This document shows positions 50,666 through 62,516 of a stretch of 64,000 nt of DNA, in pieces. The stretch is taken from assembly GCA_029747015.1 (NCBI GenBank), contig JAKOGI010000139.1, positions 886,001 to 950,000 on the forward strand, written 5' to 3'. The notes under the pieces were generated by a model. That model was not told the DNA's origin and made no database searches. It was given only the letters and a program-made list of their open reading frames with translations. Within the stretch, counting starts at the first letter, position 1, and each line of letters starts with the position of its first letter. Made by a program: the position numbers and the translations under genes. This DNA comes from Carnegiea gigantea. Lineage: Eukaryota > Streptophyta > Magnoliopsida > Caryophyllales > Cactaceae.

Positions 50666-51431
50666 TGATTCTCCCAAGTCTTTCCTGCAAATGTGAATGC
50701 AGAGATATGTAACAATTCCCTGTCACTTTCTCGTCCTCTTGGATGTTCTTAATAACGTTGCCCCCTTCAGTGTACTTTTTTCCCTTATTCTATTGTAGCT
50801 TTGGCATGGTTCCCTCATTCAGCCTGTCCCATCCAGTATATTGATCGCCCCTTTGAAGAAATTTGCTATAGAGACTCCAGCTTCTCTCTTCCCTTTTGGT
50901 TTCATCGGGGTCTTATTGTCTGCTATCTGTCAAACTCCAAAATCCATAATCAGTAGTCTTCACGTGGCATTTAACTCCTCATCTGATGTATTCCACAAAC
51001 CTCGGAATCAATGTGGCCATATCTCAGCCACAGCTTTCATCTGCCACACTTTTTGTTTTTTTGGTCATAATATGGTTTTGCTTTCTTGATCAGCATTTTC
51101 ATCACATTTAGCTAGCTATGTGTCAACTTTCTTAAGCTTACAATATATTTTATTGATATGTTTTGATGAAAGACAAAAATGAATAGGTTTATTGGTATGT
51201 TTATATTTGGATCTACCTTAATGTTTCTATTATTTAATGTAATATGATTGTAAGAAAACATTGACATGATTGATTTTATCTTTGGATTAATTTAGTATTT
51301 AAATTTGAATATGTGATCTTTATATTCAAATTTGCTTATGTGATCTTGAGATAATAATGTGCTAATACTTTTGAAATAATAATCATTTGCCTAATTATGA
51401 CAATATATTTTGAGCTTATTCTTTGGAAGGA
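50666..51431. other. Unannotated intergenic DNA
   Basis: No gene or repeat recognised. Confidence 0.5.
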
Positions 51432-52076
51432 TGTTGATACTAAGAATAAGCTCTAGCATATCCCTCCAATAAGGCAAGTAACCGTTGGAATCAAATCATG
51501 GACGTTGTAGCAGAACTGTCAGATTCAAGGGCTTGAAATAGGGGATTCAAGGTCTTGAACCAATCCTGAAAATCATCCTTTCCTTCCTTGGAGCAACGGT
51601 CACTTTCCTAAAGTTCTTTCAACCTCTTCAACATCATTTGGCTATAAATTAAGAGGTTTTTGTAGCTGGAAAAGATGCACAAGAAAGAGAAAAGAGCAAC
51701 AACATACACTTGCATACTTTGAGCTTCAAATTACTATTCACTTATTTGAGTTGTATTGTTTAATATTGTAATTAGGTGGGATATAGAGTTGAAGGGTCAA
51801 CTCTACCAACGACTTGTTGAAGGGTCAACTTGTAACTTGGAACTTAGAGTATGTGTACTGTAGAGTTGTGTAATCCCTCCTAATAAAATTGGGGTTAATC
51901 CTAGAGTTAGGAACTCTAGGCGGGGAGTAAACCTGGTTGAGGCTAACCTCGTCAAAAAGTTCTTGTGTTTTGTCCACGTCTATCTTTTCGCTCTTTATTT
52001 TAATTAATTTGTGATATCGATCATCATCCTATTCACCGCCTTCTAGGGTGATTTAACTAGCCAAACCGGACCAACA
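51432..52076. mobile_element. Possible solo LTR of a copia-like element
   Basis: A 645-base block starts TGTTGATAC and ends GGACCAACA (TG...CA with short inverse ends). It has a TATA-like CTATAAATTAA (about 51642) followed by phrases typical of copia R/U5 regions (AAAATTGGGGTTAATCC). No second LTR, no internal domains and no matching target duplication, so this is a tentative call. Confidence 0.45.
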
Positions 52077-53085
52077 CTATCATTATGAGTTTGTTCGGTG
52101 TCAGCAAGTTGCTGTCTCTATGGTGGCAAGTCTAATCTTATTGTCGCCATAGCAGGATAATACGGTACATAATCTCTTCGTATTCCAGAAAGATAGAGCA
52201 AGTTATATATTGATTGTGCTAATCCATCAAGGAAAAAAATGCTACCAGTTATGTTATTTTTGGAAAAATGCTGTGATGAAACCGTAGTCTTTTTTTCTTA
52301 TTTGTCGTCTCTGGCTTTTGGATGGGAGATATGGCAGTATGCCTCTTTTCTTCTCATTTTTACGTTCTGGTAAATCTGTCATGAAAAGCTGCTAGAAAAT
52401 GTCTCCTGCTGATCAACTAATTTCGGACAAACTTTACTTGTTATAATTCATCAGAGGGGCTACGTGCTCGTAAATCGTTGCTTCGATTCGTTTGCTCGTA
52501 AATCTCTTCGATTCATTGCTAAGGTTGATGTTCTTTGTGGGAGTTAGAGGTGACGAAAATTCAGGTTCAGGTTAAATTTCAAATAACAATATCTAAAATT
52601 CAAAGGAAAAAAAATTTTCAATGCTTGATTTTCTCGAGTCAAACAAATCAGACAAGTCCAAATCAGGGTTGAAATTGCATTCAAATAATAAAATTAGGAA
52701 AAACCTTGTGTCCTGATTTTAAGTTCAGATAAAATATTCATAAATGCGCCCACATTACAGAGGCTCAAACAAAATTTTGTCAACCCTAGTAGGAATTTGC
52801 CTTTTTATTTGCTCGAGTTTCCCTTTGGTTTCTTTTTGGAGCTCCAACTCTTTAGATTCGGGGTTGCCTTTTTTTTTTGGGGGGGGGGGGGGGGGGGTTG
52901 TTCATCAGAACTCTGTGCGTGTGCGAGATAAAGTATTTTGCAAGAAAAAGAGAATGTTCGTTGAGGGCACCTTTGCAAGCAGTAGCTACTAAACTGGTTC
53001 TGCATGCCCTGCAGTGCTTTCTTTTAGGGCGCACCACTAATTAATGTGATTCTATAAAGGCTCCTTGAGGATTATGATGTTGTTA
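52077..53085. other. Unannotated intergenic DNA
   Basis: No gene seen. A T-run followed by a 19-base G-run (about 52879-52897) is prone to sequencing error. Confidence 0.5.
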
Positions 53086-53090
53086 GAGCA

Positions 53091-53398
53091 TAAAACCAAT
53101 TCATGGATCTCCAACCATAAGCCTAAGTTTTTAGTTTGAATTGATTTTTGATCATGGTATCGGAGTCTTTCTGGGCGGGAAGTCTCATGTTCGAATCTCA
53201 ACAACCCCATAATTTTTGCGCAAGGTATGGAAAGCCCTTTACAGCATCTATACTTCAAACGCAGAGGACATTTGCATGAGAGGGTTTGTTAGAGTATAAA
53301 ACCAATTCATGGGACTTTCAACCATAATCTAAAGCTTTTATTGAGTTGGTTCTTGAACAAATAGTTGAACGCCGATAAATTGGTTTTATGCTCTAATA
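53091..53398. mobile_element. 308 bp miniature element with TIR and LTR-like features
   Basis: Flanked by a perfect 5 bp duplication GATGT (53086-53090 and 53399-53403). The ends share a 19-base perfect inverted repeat TTAGAGCATAAAACCAATT. Inside, the first 65 bases recur in direct orientation from 53289 (TGTTAGAGTATAAAACCAAT), and a primer-site-like TGGTATCGGAG follows the first copy near 53156. The latter two suggest a TRIM-type miniature LTR retrotransposon; the perfect inverse ends suggest a DNA element. Confidence 0.6.
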
Positions 53399-53403
53399 GA
53401 TGT

Positions 53404-54123
53404 GATCATTCTAGCTAGGAAATCCCTTCTGAGTTTTTCTGACATCTATATTTTGTGTCCTAAACTCCATCTCGTGGCCTTTTCTGCAATAGAGGGCTCC
53501 CAGTGTACAACATTCTTGCAGTAGGAAGGGTAAGTCAGAACTCAGAAGTGGCTGAATTTTCACTCCGTGGCAGTTAAGAGTAGGACAACATTATGACTCA
53601 TAGCTCAGCTGCATGTACTGTGAGGCTAGTTTATGGTTAGGAGAAACTGCAATGTCCAAAAAGTTTTTGGGGTTCCTATGCAGTATTTGTTAATAAGATG
53701 TAAGTTTTGGTCTCATCGTACTGCATTCTCCATCTCTAAGTCTGTGTTACAGGAACCCCTTTTTTCTGTGCTTTTCCTGATTAGTCAATTTTTTTTTAAC
53801 TGTAGAATCATGGTAGACAATATATACGACATGAAGCTCTATGGCAATAAGTTACAACGGAAAGGTTCGTGGTTATTTGTGAAGTCAATGGATGATTTTT
53901 GAAACCGTTCCTGATAACTGTTTGTGACGTGGGGAGGGATTAGAGTGTTACAGATGGTATCCGAGCTGACCTGTGACTGTAAGTTGCACCAGTGGACAGG
54001 AGATCATGAGTAGTCACATAGCGGGGCAAAGATACTGGGACAGATCGCCAGTTAAGGGGACTTGTAAATTGGTCGGTTAGTCACGCACAATGAGTATTGT
54101 TGTGCTCTTTAGGTGGTGGTGAA
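53404..54123. other. Unannotated DNA with a primer-site-like motif
   Basis: GTGTTACA followed by GATGGTATCCGAGC (about 53947-53969) looks like an LTR end plus a degenerate iMet primer site, but no partner LTR could be matched. Otherwise nothing recognised. Confidence 0.35.
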
Positions 54124-54240
54124 TGTAATACCCTAGTATGACTTAAAAGGATTGAAGTAACTATTTGTATCACCAAAGGTGCACTTTTGGTGTTATAACT
54201 AATCATTTCAATCCTTTCAAGCCATACTTGGAATATTACA
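54124..54240. repeat. Near-perfect foldback with GTGCAC centre
   Basis: Two arms of about 58 bases: TGTAATACCCTAGTATGACT on the left, and AAGCCATACTTGGAATATTA then CA on the right as its inverse. They meet at the palindrome GTGCAC (54179-54184) with no loop. Transcribed RNA would form one long hairpin. Likely a foldback MITE; a small-RNA precursor is possible. Confidence 0.7.
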
Positions 54241-54452
54241 GTTATCAGCAACTAAAATAGAGGGGAAAAGGGGGGATGGATTACAAGTCCAAGTCGTAGA
54301 AGAAGACATTTAGTGCACATTTGATGATATAAGCAGTTACTTCAATACTTTCAAGTCACACGGGATATTGCAGTTATTAATTAACAACTAAAATGGAGGA
54401 GAAAAGGGGGGATGGACTGCAATCCCAAGTCCCGAAGAAGACATTGAGCCCC
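54179..54452. repeat. Tandem duplication of 134-base unit
   Basis: Unit 1 (54179-54312) and unit 2 (54313 to about 54452) both begin GTGCAC and share ACTTTCAAGnC, GGGGGGATGGA and GAAGAAGACATT. The unit starts at the centre of the foldback, so the duplicated segment includes one hairpin arm. Confidence 0.65.
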
Positions 54453-54610
54453 AAGTTCGCGATCTAGTCTGCAGCAAAATTTGCTTCTCTATAGATATGG
54501 TGAATAGTAATCTTGTTGCCCCTACTCATGAAAGCCTAAATGTCTCTGATGATGATAAAATCCAATTGCATGGTATCTGTATTATCCCCTGAATTGCTGG
54601 GATGAGAGTT

Positions 54611-54880
54611 TTACTGTCCCATTTTAATCTGAATGTTCCGATATCCTGCTAAATATGCACGTTGATGACCAAATCTCAAGGCCGTAGCCTCTGCTAGGAT
54701 GATTGAATCAATTTGGAATTTGGATGTTGCCACTTGAAGTAGCCGAACCATCTCATCTCTGATAACATAACCACCTGCCGCACTGGTGGAGGTGAGTGAT
54801 CCATCGAAATTGAGCTCAACGAACTCATAATGGATTGGAGGATTCCACCTTACGTAGTGGTCTCGATGCCTTGGAAATTT
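54611..54880 (-). pseudogene. RNase H-like domain fragment (plant RVT_3 type)
   Basis: The minus-strand frame contains VELNFDGSLTSTSAAGGYVI, then RLLQVATSKF and AEATALRFG. The first two catalytic positions (D of NFDGS, E of AEATAL) are present. The frame ends at NIQIKMGQ, before the third catalytic aspartate, so the domain is truncated. Such domains derive from plant LINEs or from the host genes built on them. Confidence 0.7.
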
Positions 54881-55351
54881 GCCGCCATTAGGTTCGTTGA
54901 CGTTGCTATCGAGCCAGTTCCGACTTCCAAGTATGCCTGGGATAAGGCACACCTATCATCCTTGTCAACAAAATAAAAGATATGTCAACCAAGGAAGGAC
55001 AAAAAAGTTATTTAAAAAATTATTTTTCTTCGAGAAAATTGTTTCCCTATAAAAAATTTGTAATGTTTTACCATATTTGAAAAATGAATTTAAAACGAGT
55101 ACTAAACATCTACATATGTCCCTAACTCATAGCAAAGTATGGTGGTAATGAAGGATAAGATAAGGAACACAACCATTGCTCAATTATTAATTTGTTTGAT
55201 TATATATATGAAAGCTGATACCGTAAATATGTTATATAATTGTTTTTTCCGGATGCATAATATATATGACTTCTTATTAATGAATTTATTTTATTTTCAA
55301 ACACGCATACAATTTTTTTTGGGGGGGGGGAATGGGTAAATACAATCAGAC

Positions 55352-55874
55352 CTTGGATAACCTTTCTCTCAAGGGATCTACCTACATAGTCATTGTGTAT
55401 GATATAGGATAGCTCGGGGGATGGAGAGTGAGTAAAAGTGAGATCTGTCTTGAGCAACACTCCCATTTTAGCAACCCAGTCTGCACCCATATTACTTTCG
55501 CGAAAAACATGCTGAACAGTTGGTGCCGTAAATCTTGTTAACATATTACGAATATTCCGAATCAGGATGTGAACTCTCCAGGGGGTTCGAATTTCACCTT
55601 TGATTGCCTGAATGACTATTCGATTATCTCCTTTAATTTGGAGGTGTATTACTCCTGTGTCAATGGCGGCTTGTAGGCCATCCTGTAATGCTATAGTTTC
55701 TGTTACCAGAATTGGTGCATCATACATAAATCTAGTCCCTGCAGAGATGAGGTGACTGCTACCGTCACGCAAGATGTATCCTACTGTAGCACCGGTCGGA
55801 GACAAGCTGCCATCGAAGTGGAGCCTAAGAACACCGTCTGGAGGGGAGGTCCATCGAATGAAGCGGGTGGACAT
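55352..55874 (-). CDS. RNase H-like domain protein (plant RVT_3 type)
   Basis: Minus-strand frame from MSTRFIRWTSPPDGVLRLHF. All four catalytic positions are visible: D in HFDGSL, E in TETIALQDG, D in IKGDNR and D in NMGADWVA. The domain is complete (about 130 residues), followed by SPSPELSYIIHNDYVG, a tail often seen in this plant family. It likely comes from a LINE or a derived host gene; related to the fragment at 54611. The frame is open beyond the proposed ATG but enters the CACTA transposon end (55923), so the true 5' end was disrupted. Confidence 0.65.
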
Positions 55875-55939
55875 CGGAGTAGATGGTAGTCGGGAGCTCA
55901 AGAATGGAGGAGAAAGAAGCGGCACTACAAGAAAAAGAC

Positions 55940-56200
55940 GAAATAAAGACGGAATCAGCGACGGAATTCGGTTAATCAGCGACGGAATTGGCGACGGAAT
56001 ACAGCTGTCGGATTTTCGCTCGTCGCTAAGTACCCGGCGACGGAATTTCAAAATTCCGTCGTTCGTAGCGACGGATTCAGCGACAGAAATTGCGACATAT
56101 TTTATTTGGCGGGGCGGGGGTGGCGACGGAATTAAAGTCCGTCGCCATCACAGACAGAATTTGCGACGGAAATTCCGTCGCTGATGGCGACGGATTACCA
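55940..56200. repeat. Left subterminal repeat array of the CACTA element
   Basis: About ten copies of GCGACGGA(A/T) in both orientations, several paired as palindromes such as GCGACGGAAATTCCGTCGC. By analogy with En/Spm these are binding sites for the TNPA-like protein (inference). Confidence 0.8.
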
Positions 56201-56777
56201 ATTCGGTCGCCCCCTGGCCAAAAATTTTTTTTCTCTCCTTCCATCGCCATTCCGACGCTGACTCTTATTTTTTAAAAAAATAAAATCGCTTGTTTTTGAT
56301 CATATCCGTACATACAAACGAATCCCTGCAAGAAATTTACAACATCTTCGCACTCAATCAACATCCAATGGCTTCGAATATGGCTTCATTCGAAGCGTTC
56401 TCAACAATTTCAAGCCACACAAAGGTGGAATTTCATATCGAACGCAACACTTCCAACCAAGGATTTTCAATTCACAAACCAGAAGTTCCAAACAAACTCT
56501 CTACATATCACAAACTACAAGTTCGAAAAAAAGTCTGTACATATCACAAACCACAAATCCAAACAAACCAGAAGTTGATTGTCAGTAATTGAGAATGAAG
56601 TTATATATATGTTTGCAGAAGAGGGAGAAGTAAGCGCGAAATGGGAGGGGAGCGAAATAAGCACCAGGGCGAGGGGAGTGAAATAAGCAGAAAGGGGAGG
56701 GGAAGCAAGCAGCAAGAGATATACTTCGTGAAGAATCAAGTGGAAGAGGCACCAACTGAAGGAAACCTGCAACCAAC

Positions 56778-58728
56778 TCAATCACCAAGGTCTTCCTCTT
56801 CCTCGTCCTCTTCCTCTTCCTCACCACCTTCCTCATTTTGTTGCGAGAGATGAGTAAATGGTGGCTGAGATCCCAAGCCAGGCGCCTGTTGCATTTGAAA
56901 GAAAGCTTGGAGGCGCTGATCGATTCTTATCATTTGTTGGCTCAGTTGTTGGTTGCTTTGGGTGAGCAATCTGTTGGATTCTTATATTTACTTACATTTC
57001 TCCATAACCAACCGGTAGCTTTCAGCTCGTGAAGTTAGCTCACCCCCCAAGTTGGTTACTACACCCCTTAACTCATTGAGCTCTTGTTGCGATGGCATAG
57101 AACCGGTACCTGCTGACAGGTATTTCAATGAAGTACGCATTAGTATTGCAAGTAAGTAAATTCAATGTATGACCATGGTTGTTGAAACATTAATATGAAA
57201 ACTGTACGGGATCTTTGAGTGGGACTGAAATAACCGAATTCCCTCATGTTGACAGCCTCGTCCCCAATGCCGTGAATACGACCCTTCTTGTTCTTGAACG
57301 TCTTTACCTACAACTCATTTGGGTTTGGAAATGGCTGGTTTGGATCTTGAGAACTGTCATCCCCGATCCCTTGAGAGTTGATAACATTTTGAAAATCACG
57401 TTCAAAGGATTCCTACAGTATCGCAACATGCGCACGAAATCATGCATACTAAATATACTTGAAATAAAGTATACAAGTTCAGAGGGAAACTACCAATAAA
57501 GATTGAGAATAACTAATTGCTTACATATGTTTGTTGTGATTTCTTGTCAACCCAAGGGGCATCTTCTTTGCCCTAGAGTTTGTGAGTGCGACTGAATAAT
57601 TCAACAATGGTGGGCTCCGTCCCAAGTTGTTCCTCTATGTACGTGCCAGAAAGAATGATGTCAAGCACAACACAAAATACAGTACTAAACTTAAAGAAAT
57701 ATATAGCAAACATTAATTCATTTACCAGACGCCGCCTATGCTCATGCATAGGGATCGAGCCACAGGTGTAAAGAGATGGACCACCACTTTCTGAAGTCCC
57801 CAATCAGTTCTTCTGGGCTGTTTCACGTAATTTCTTGTAATGTTCATTCGCCCAATGCTGTTGGAGTCCCTCCCATTGAGCATCACCGAGCCAAACAGGC
57901 TTCTTGTTATGCTTCCTTGCTTTGCCAAAGAAGTCTCTCAAGCGTGCATTGCCTCGGTTTTCAAAATTCCTTCTTATACGACCCTCATGGATCGGATCCC
58001 AAGTAAACCACTTCTGCAATCATGAAAACAAAAAACACATCAAATAATTCAATACTAATATAGCACGTTCACAGAAACTGTTAATACGAAGTCACTGTAG
58101 TTACCTTGAACTCTCCAAACCACAAATCTCATACTTGTTTGGCACTTTGCTCCAAGTAGGTCAAGCTCCGTCAAATTTGCTTTGAAATATGAGCGAAATC
58201 CTAATAACAACACCATCATTGGGGAGAAACCTAATTGAACATAACACATAAAATTCATTACTTGTTATGTAAAATTCATATAATACTTCATAAGATATAA
58301 CAAATGAAAACTTACCCGTTACCGTCTGACTCAATCCAAGTCTTAGCTTGAGTGCTCCCATGACTGGATTGTGCTTCACTTTCACCATTTAAAATGTTCT
58401 CTTGGGACTGGTTTGTGTTAAGGGGAGTGGGTTGTACAGTGTGAACAACATGGGGGTTTAGAGGAATGTTATAGGCAAATTGACCGTACATGGTGCCCTG
58501 GTTGGGAATGTATGAGGTTTGATGATGGAAAGCCCCAAATGGGGAAGGCAGTGGTCCTGAAATACCTGGTATATAAGCAGCCATTGTTGCTCCTAGCTGA
58601 ATTGGTATATGAGGTACCTGGGGGGAAGATAGATCAATGTCCATTGCAGTCGGATCAACGGTAGAGCTCCGACGCCCTCGTCCTCTACCTCGAGGGGAGG
58701 ACTTTACTCGACGAGAACTTGAATCCAT
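56778..58728 (-). pseudogene. CACTA TNPA-like gene (Transposase_24 / En-Spm family)
   Basis: Exon 1 starts at MDSSSRRVKSSPRGRGRGRR (ATG 58726-58728) and ends near 58316; exon 2 starts at 58230 and contains DGVVIRISLIFQSKFDG. Exon 3 has KWFTWDPIHEGRIRRNF, NKKPVWLGDAQWEGLQQHW and GGPSLYTCGSIPMHEHRRRL. Then come PTIVELFSRTH and a C-terminal coiled coil (LTQSNQQLSQQMIRIDQRL) ending in an acidic run. In-frame TGA stops occur after QSKFDGA and after ETAQKN. Known role: binds subterminal repeats and assists excision. This copy is unlikely to make the full protein. Confidence 0.85.
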
Positions 58729-58984
58729 ACTTAAAATAGGTGACAACAACGCCAAGTACAAATATATAATGATTGCACATGTAAACCGTTTTGCTCATAC
58801 ATCATAATAGGCACGTAGGTTGCACATATTTTGCAAAACTCATTCATACAATATAAGTAAAGTCAACACCAATTGTTTGACATGCAAAGTACTCATATAC
58901 ATAAGAATTCACAGCCAATTGGCTCAGGTAGCAATGTTTGTCGGTCTCGAGCAGTTGAATATAATGCACCTAAGGTGACATAAC

Positions 58985-60363
58985 ATGTTGTTTCATACAT
59001 ACGGGACATGCTAATTGGCCATTAGTACTCCACCTAGATAACATTCCATATGCAGAAAAATCGTTGATGGTCTACATAAGTGCAGCCTTCATCTGAAATG
59101 TACGCCCCGTAGAAATATCATAAGTCTCAACTCCAACATCCCACAACTCTTTCAACTCATCAACAAGAGGTTGTAAATATACATCTATCTTGTTCTTGGG
59201 ATTTTTGGGCTTGGGGATTACACAAGTCAAGAACATAAACGGTGTGGTCATACACAGTTCAGGGGGAAGGTTATAAGGTGTAACGACCACCGGCCAAATA
59301 GAGTATGATCTTGAAGACAATGTGTAAGGATTAAATCTATCAGCACATAAGCCAAGCCTCACATTCCGAGGCTCTGCAACAAATTCAGGGTACTTGGTAT
59401 CGAAATGTTTCCATGTTGCCCCATCTAATGGATGACATAAAACACCGTTCCCACGTCGATGTTAATAATGCCATCTCATGTACTCTGCACTACTTCTTGA
59501 TGCGTACAACCTCTGCAGTCGAGGTTTTAACGGCAAGTAATGCATCCTTGAGTATGGCAATGGATTCTGATTCCTTTGTTGTGACTTTTGCCTCTTCTAT
59601 CTTGATGTCCACAAAACTTGCACGTATCCAAGTTTGCGTCCTCCTTATAAAATAGTATGCAACTTTTTCGGCAACAATCAATTTGGACCACATCGTTGCC
59701 AAGATCTTTAATAACCTTCTTCGTTTCCCCATAGTTGTTAGGCACGCGGTTGTTAGGGGGACACATCTCTTTCATTAATTGAACAACTTCATTGAAACAG
59801 TTTTGAGGTATATTATAATCAGATTTAATACTCAACAGTCTCACCGCCGCAGATAGCTCACTGTGGGTGGAGCAGCCATCATATAAGCGTTGTTGAGCAG
59901 CTTAAACCATATTATAAAATAGTTCTCGGCAAGTGCTTGACCTCTCTTCCCTTACAATTTGATTTGCTATTATAGTATCATCAACTATGTCCTCCATCTG
60001 ATCTATGTAGGATTCAGAATAGTTATTATTAACATGACTTGAATCTCCAACTTCGGAAATTTTACTATTTGGATACCCAGAACCATATTCCTGAGGTTCT
60101 ATTTCCCCATAACTTATTCAAAACCAATACCCTTGCACAAAACCCTTATACATAAGGTGCATCTTGACCTCATCAGGTGTCAAGTACACCCTATTTCTGT
60201 ATTTCGCACAAGGACATCTATACTTTCCCCCATTCAGAAACTCTGTCTGTGTACGTGCAAATTGATCGAATTCGTTTACTCTATCTAAAAATTCTTGCAT
60301 ATAACCACTACGATCAGACAGTAATCTATTATACATCCACCTACGATGTGGAGGGTCATTCAT
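58985..60363 (-). pseudogene. CACTA TNP2-like transposase, truncated and interrupted
   Basis: The N-terminal transposase-associated domain is present (RRWMYNRLLS, then KYRCPCAKYRN), followed by PQNCFNEVVQLMKEMCPP and CCRKSCILFYKEDANLDTCK. Next are the core RLGLCADRFNPYTLSSRSYS, KNKIDVYLQPLVDELKELWD and, after a stop at 59072, TINDFSAYGMLSRWSTNGQL. Several stops (60118, 59072, and others) and at least one frame change occur. The sequence stops at the CPVC motif near 58985, so the C-terminal half of the TNP2 region is missing. It cannot be a functional transposase. Confidence 0.88.
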
Positions 60364-61389
60364 ATTCTGCTCAAAATAACAATAACCACATAAAGTATTT
60401 GATAAGAATTAATTTTAATTAAAATTATAATAATTACATAAATTACGCAATTATATATTATGTATGCTTACTTTAAAATTTCCACATGCACCCAAAAAAA
60501 AAACTTACAAATAGGTGATAAATATACTTACATTCTCGCGAACATCACAACACTAATGATTCATACATAGTTGACCACTTTATTCCACCAACATATCAAA
60601 TTTAAACTTAAAATTACCAAATCTAAGTGTACTTTGCATTGGGCGAAAACTTTAAACAAATATGAGCTGCACCTTCATACACATTTGAACAAAATAATAA
60701 ACTAAAACATCTCAATCCACCAACATATCAACTTTCAAGTTCACATCACCAAACCTAAATCCTAAATTGCATTGAGCAAAATCTCCAACCAAATTTCGAC
60801 AATATTATCAATTAAAACATTTCATTCTACCAACATATGAAATTTCAACTTCAAACTACCAAACCTCAACCCTAAATCGCATTTACCAAATTCTTGTAAC
60901 GAATTAGACCAATAACCTCACACAAATTGCACATTTCAACAACATTATCAATGAAACCATTTCATTCCACTAATACATCAAACTTTAACTTCAAACTACC
61001 AAATCTAAATCCTAAATCGCATTTCCCCCAATCTTGAACCAAATTAAACCAATAACCTCACACAAACACCACATTTCAACATAAATATGAACTAATTATG
61101 AAATTCTAACAATGTAATCCAAAAATTTGTAGAAATTTCAAGTTGTTTTGTTGAGAAAAATACCTCAATCAACTTCAAAAAACTGGCGGTGGGGGGCGGC
61201 AGACGGAGGCCGGCGGCGGGGGGAGGTCATCGGCGGTGGCGGGTGGGGCGGACAACCGCCGACGGTGGCTGGGCACGGCGGGGAGGCGGCTAGTGGCTGG
61301 GCTGCTGCTGCTCACGGCGTCCCCCCCTCTCTCTCCTCGACGCTTAGAAAATCAGCAAAATGAAACCAGAGAAATCTGGTTTCATTTTA

Positions 61390-61678
61390 TAGGAGTGGCG
61401 ACAGAATGGTAACGAAAATTCCGTCGCCACCCCCTGTTTTTTTTTAAAAAATTTTGATATTCCGTAGCCAATTTTTTTAAAAAAAATTAATGATGGCGAC
61501 GGAAATTCCGTCGCCATCATCAATTTTTGACGACGGATTAAAATTTTCATCGCCGTATCTGCCGTATAATCTGACTTTTTTGTAAAACTATTTTTCTGTC
61601 GTCATTTCCGTCGCCAAATCTGTCGCTATTTTTTTCCGTCGCTGAATTCCGTCGTTAATATGAACTTTTTTAGTAGTG
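61390..61678. repeat. Right subterminal repeat array of the CACTA element
   Basis: Repeated TTCCGTCGCCA / TGGCGACGGAA words, with one palindrome GATGGCGACGGAAATTCC plus its inverse at 61493-61520, next to the CACTA terminus. Confidence 0.8.
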
Positions 61679-62513
61679 TGGAGAGCAATGTCATTGTTTC
61701 CATTCAACCTAGTTGCGTTTAGCGCGAATAAGGGTGTACATGGGATTTGGCATAGTATTCTGGAAGATAAGTGAATTGCAATTTTTTCAGATACTCCAAA
61801 GGAGCACAACAATTCTAGGCATGGTAGCCCAGCATTGCCTAGATCACTCATACAGCATATCACGGACAGTGAAAGACGCATACAAACTGTAACAAAATCT
61901 AGCCTTGATTTACAAGACCTACTCTTTTGCAAGAATCAAAAGAGTGAAGATAAATAACAACATAAGATATCTTTTTTTCTACCATTTTAAGGTTTCTTTT
62001 GCACTAACCTCTCTTGAGATTTCAGGCATGTATTAATATGACCTCAATATTTTAGGGTTAAATTTTACCACTTTTGAAATTTTAGTGTTGTATTATTAAA
62101 ACATTCATCCGATAAATATTCAGAGAATAGGAAGTGATTGATTGATTTGTCTCTCTTTTAATACCATCAAGATACACACTCTCTCTTGTGAGAGGGTAAA
62201 AGAATTTGTGAGAGCAAAATAAAGAGGTAATAAAGTAAGACGAGTCCAAATGAGAGTAAGGAAGAGAGAATGAGAGAGAAAGAGATTATTACACATCCTT
62301 TCAATCCGTCAAAAGAAAGATGGAGTATGCCAACAACATTACAAGAGGAGTAAATCGGTTATTCGCTTATGATTCTTCATATATTAATTACTTAAATACT
62401 ATTTTAAAAATTGAACCCTAAAATATTAAGATCATATTAATTAATGTCGAAACACATCACAAGTGTCAATACCAAAAATACCGTTTTTAATTACACAAGG
62501 ACACTACATTAAT
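61679..62513. other. Flank of the CACTA element, no clear gene
   Basis: A minus-strand frame (61682-61932) lies directly against the CACTA end, but I recognise no domain. Farther right, AGTGTTGTATTATTAAAACA (62071-62090) is nearly the inverse of a tract at 63810-63838. Confidence 0.4.
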
Positions 62514-62516
62514 TAA

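Larger units (their letters stand above)
55923..61678 (-). mobile_element. CACTA (En/Spm-type) DNA transposon
   Basis: Left end CACTACAAGAAAAA (55923), right end TTTTTTAGTAGTG (to 61678). The 3-base flanks are CGG and TGG, a target duplication with one change. Subterminal regions (55940-56200 and 61390-61665) carry many direct and inverted copies of GCGACGGAA, the layout of transposase-binding sites in CACTA elements. It encodes TNP2-like and TNPA-like genes on the minus strand, both broken. The right end is therefore the element's 5' side. Confidence 0.95.

Noticed and set aside
52879..52897. Long G-run as a functional G-quadruplex
   Set aside because: Single homopolymer run next to a T-run, more likely slippage or sequencing artefact; no gene nearby.
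61588..61932. Frame next to the CACTA right end as the missing 5' half of the RNase H-like gene at 55352
   Set aside because: Removing the element and one 3-base duplicate does not join the two in a common reading frame, and I recognise no domain in the right-hand piece.
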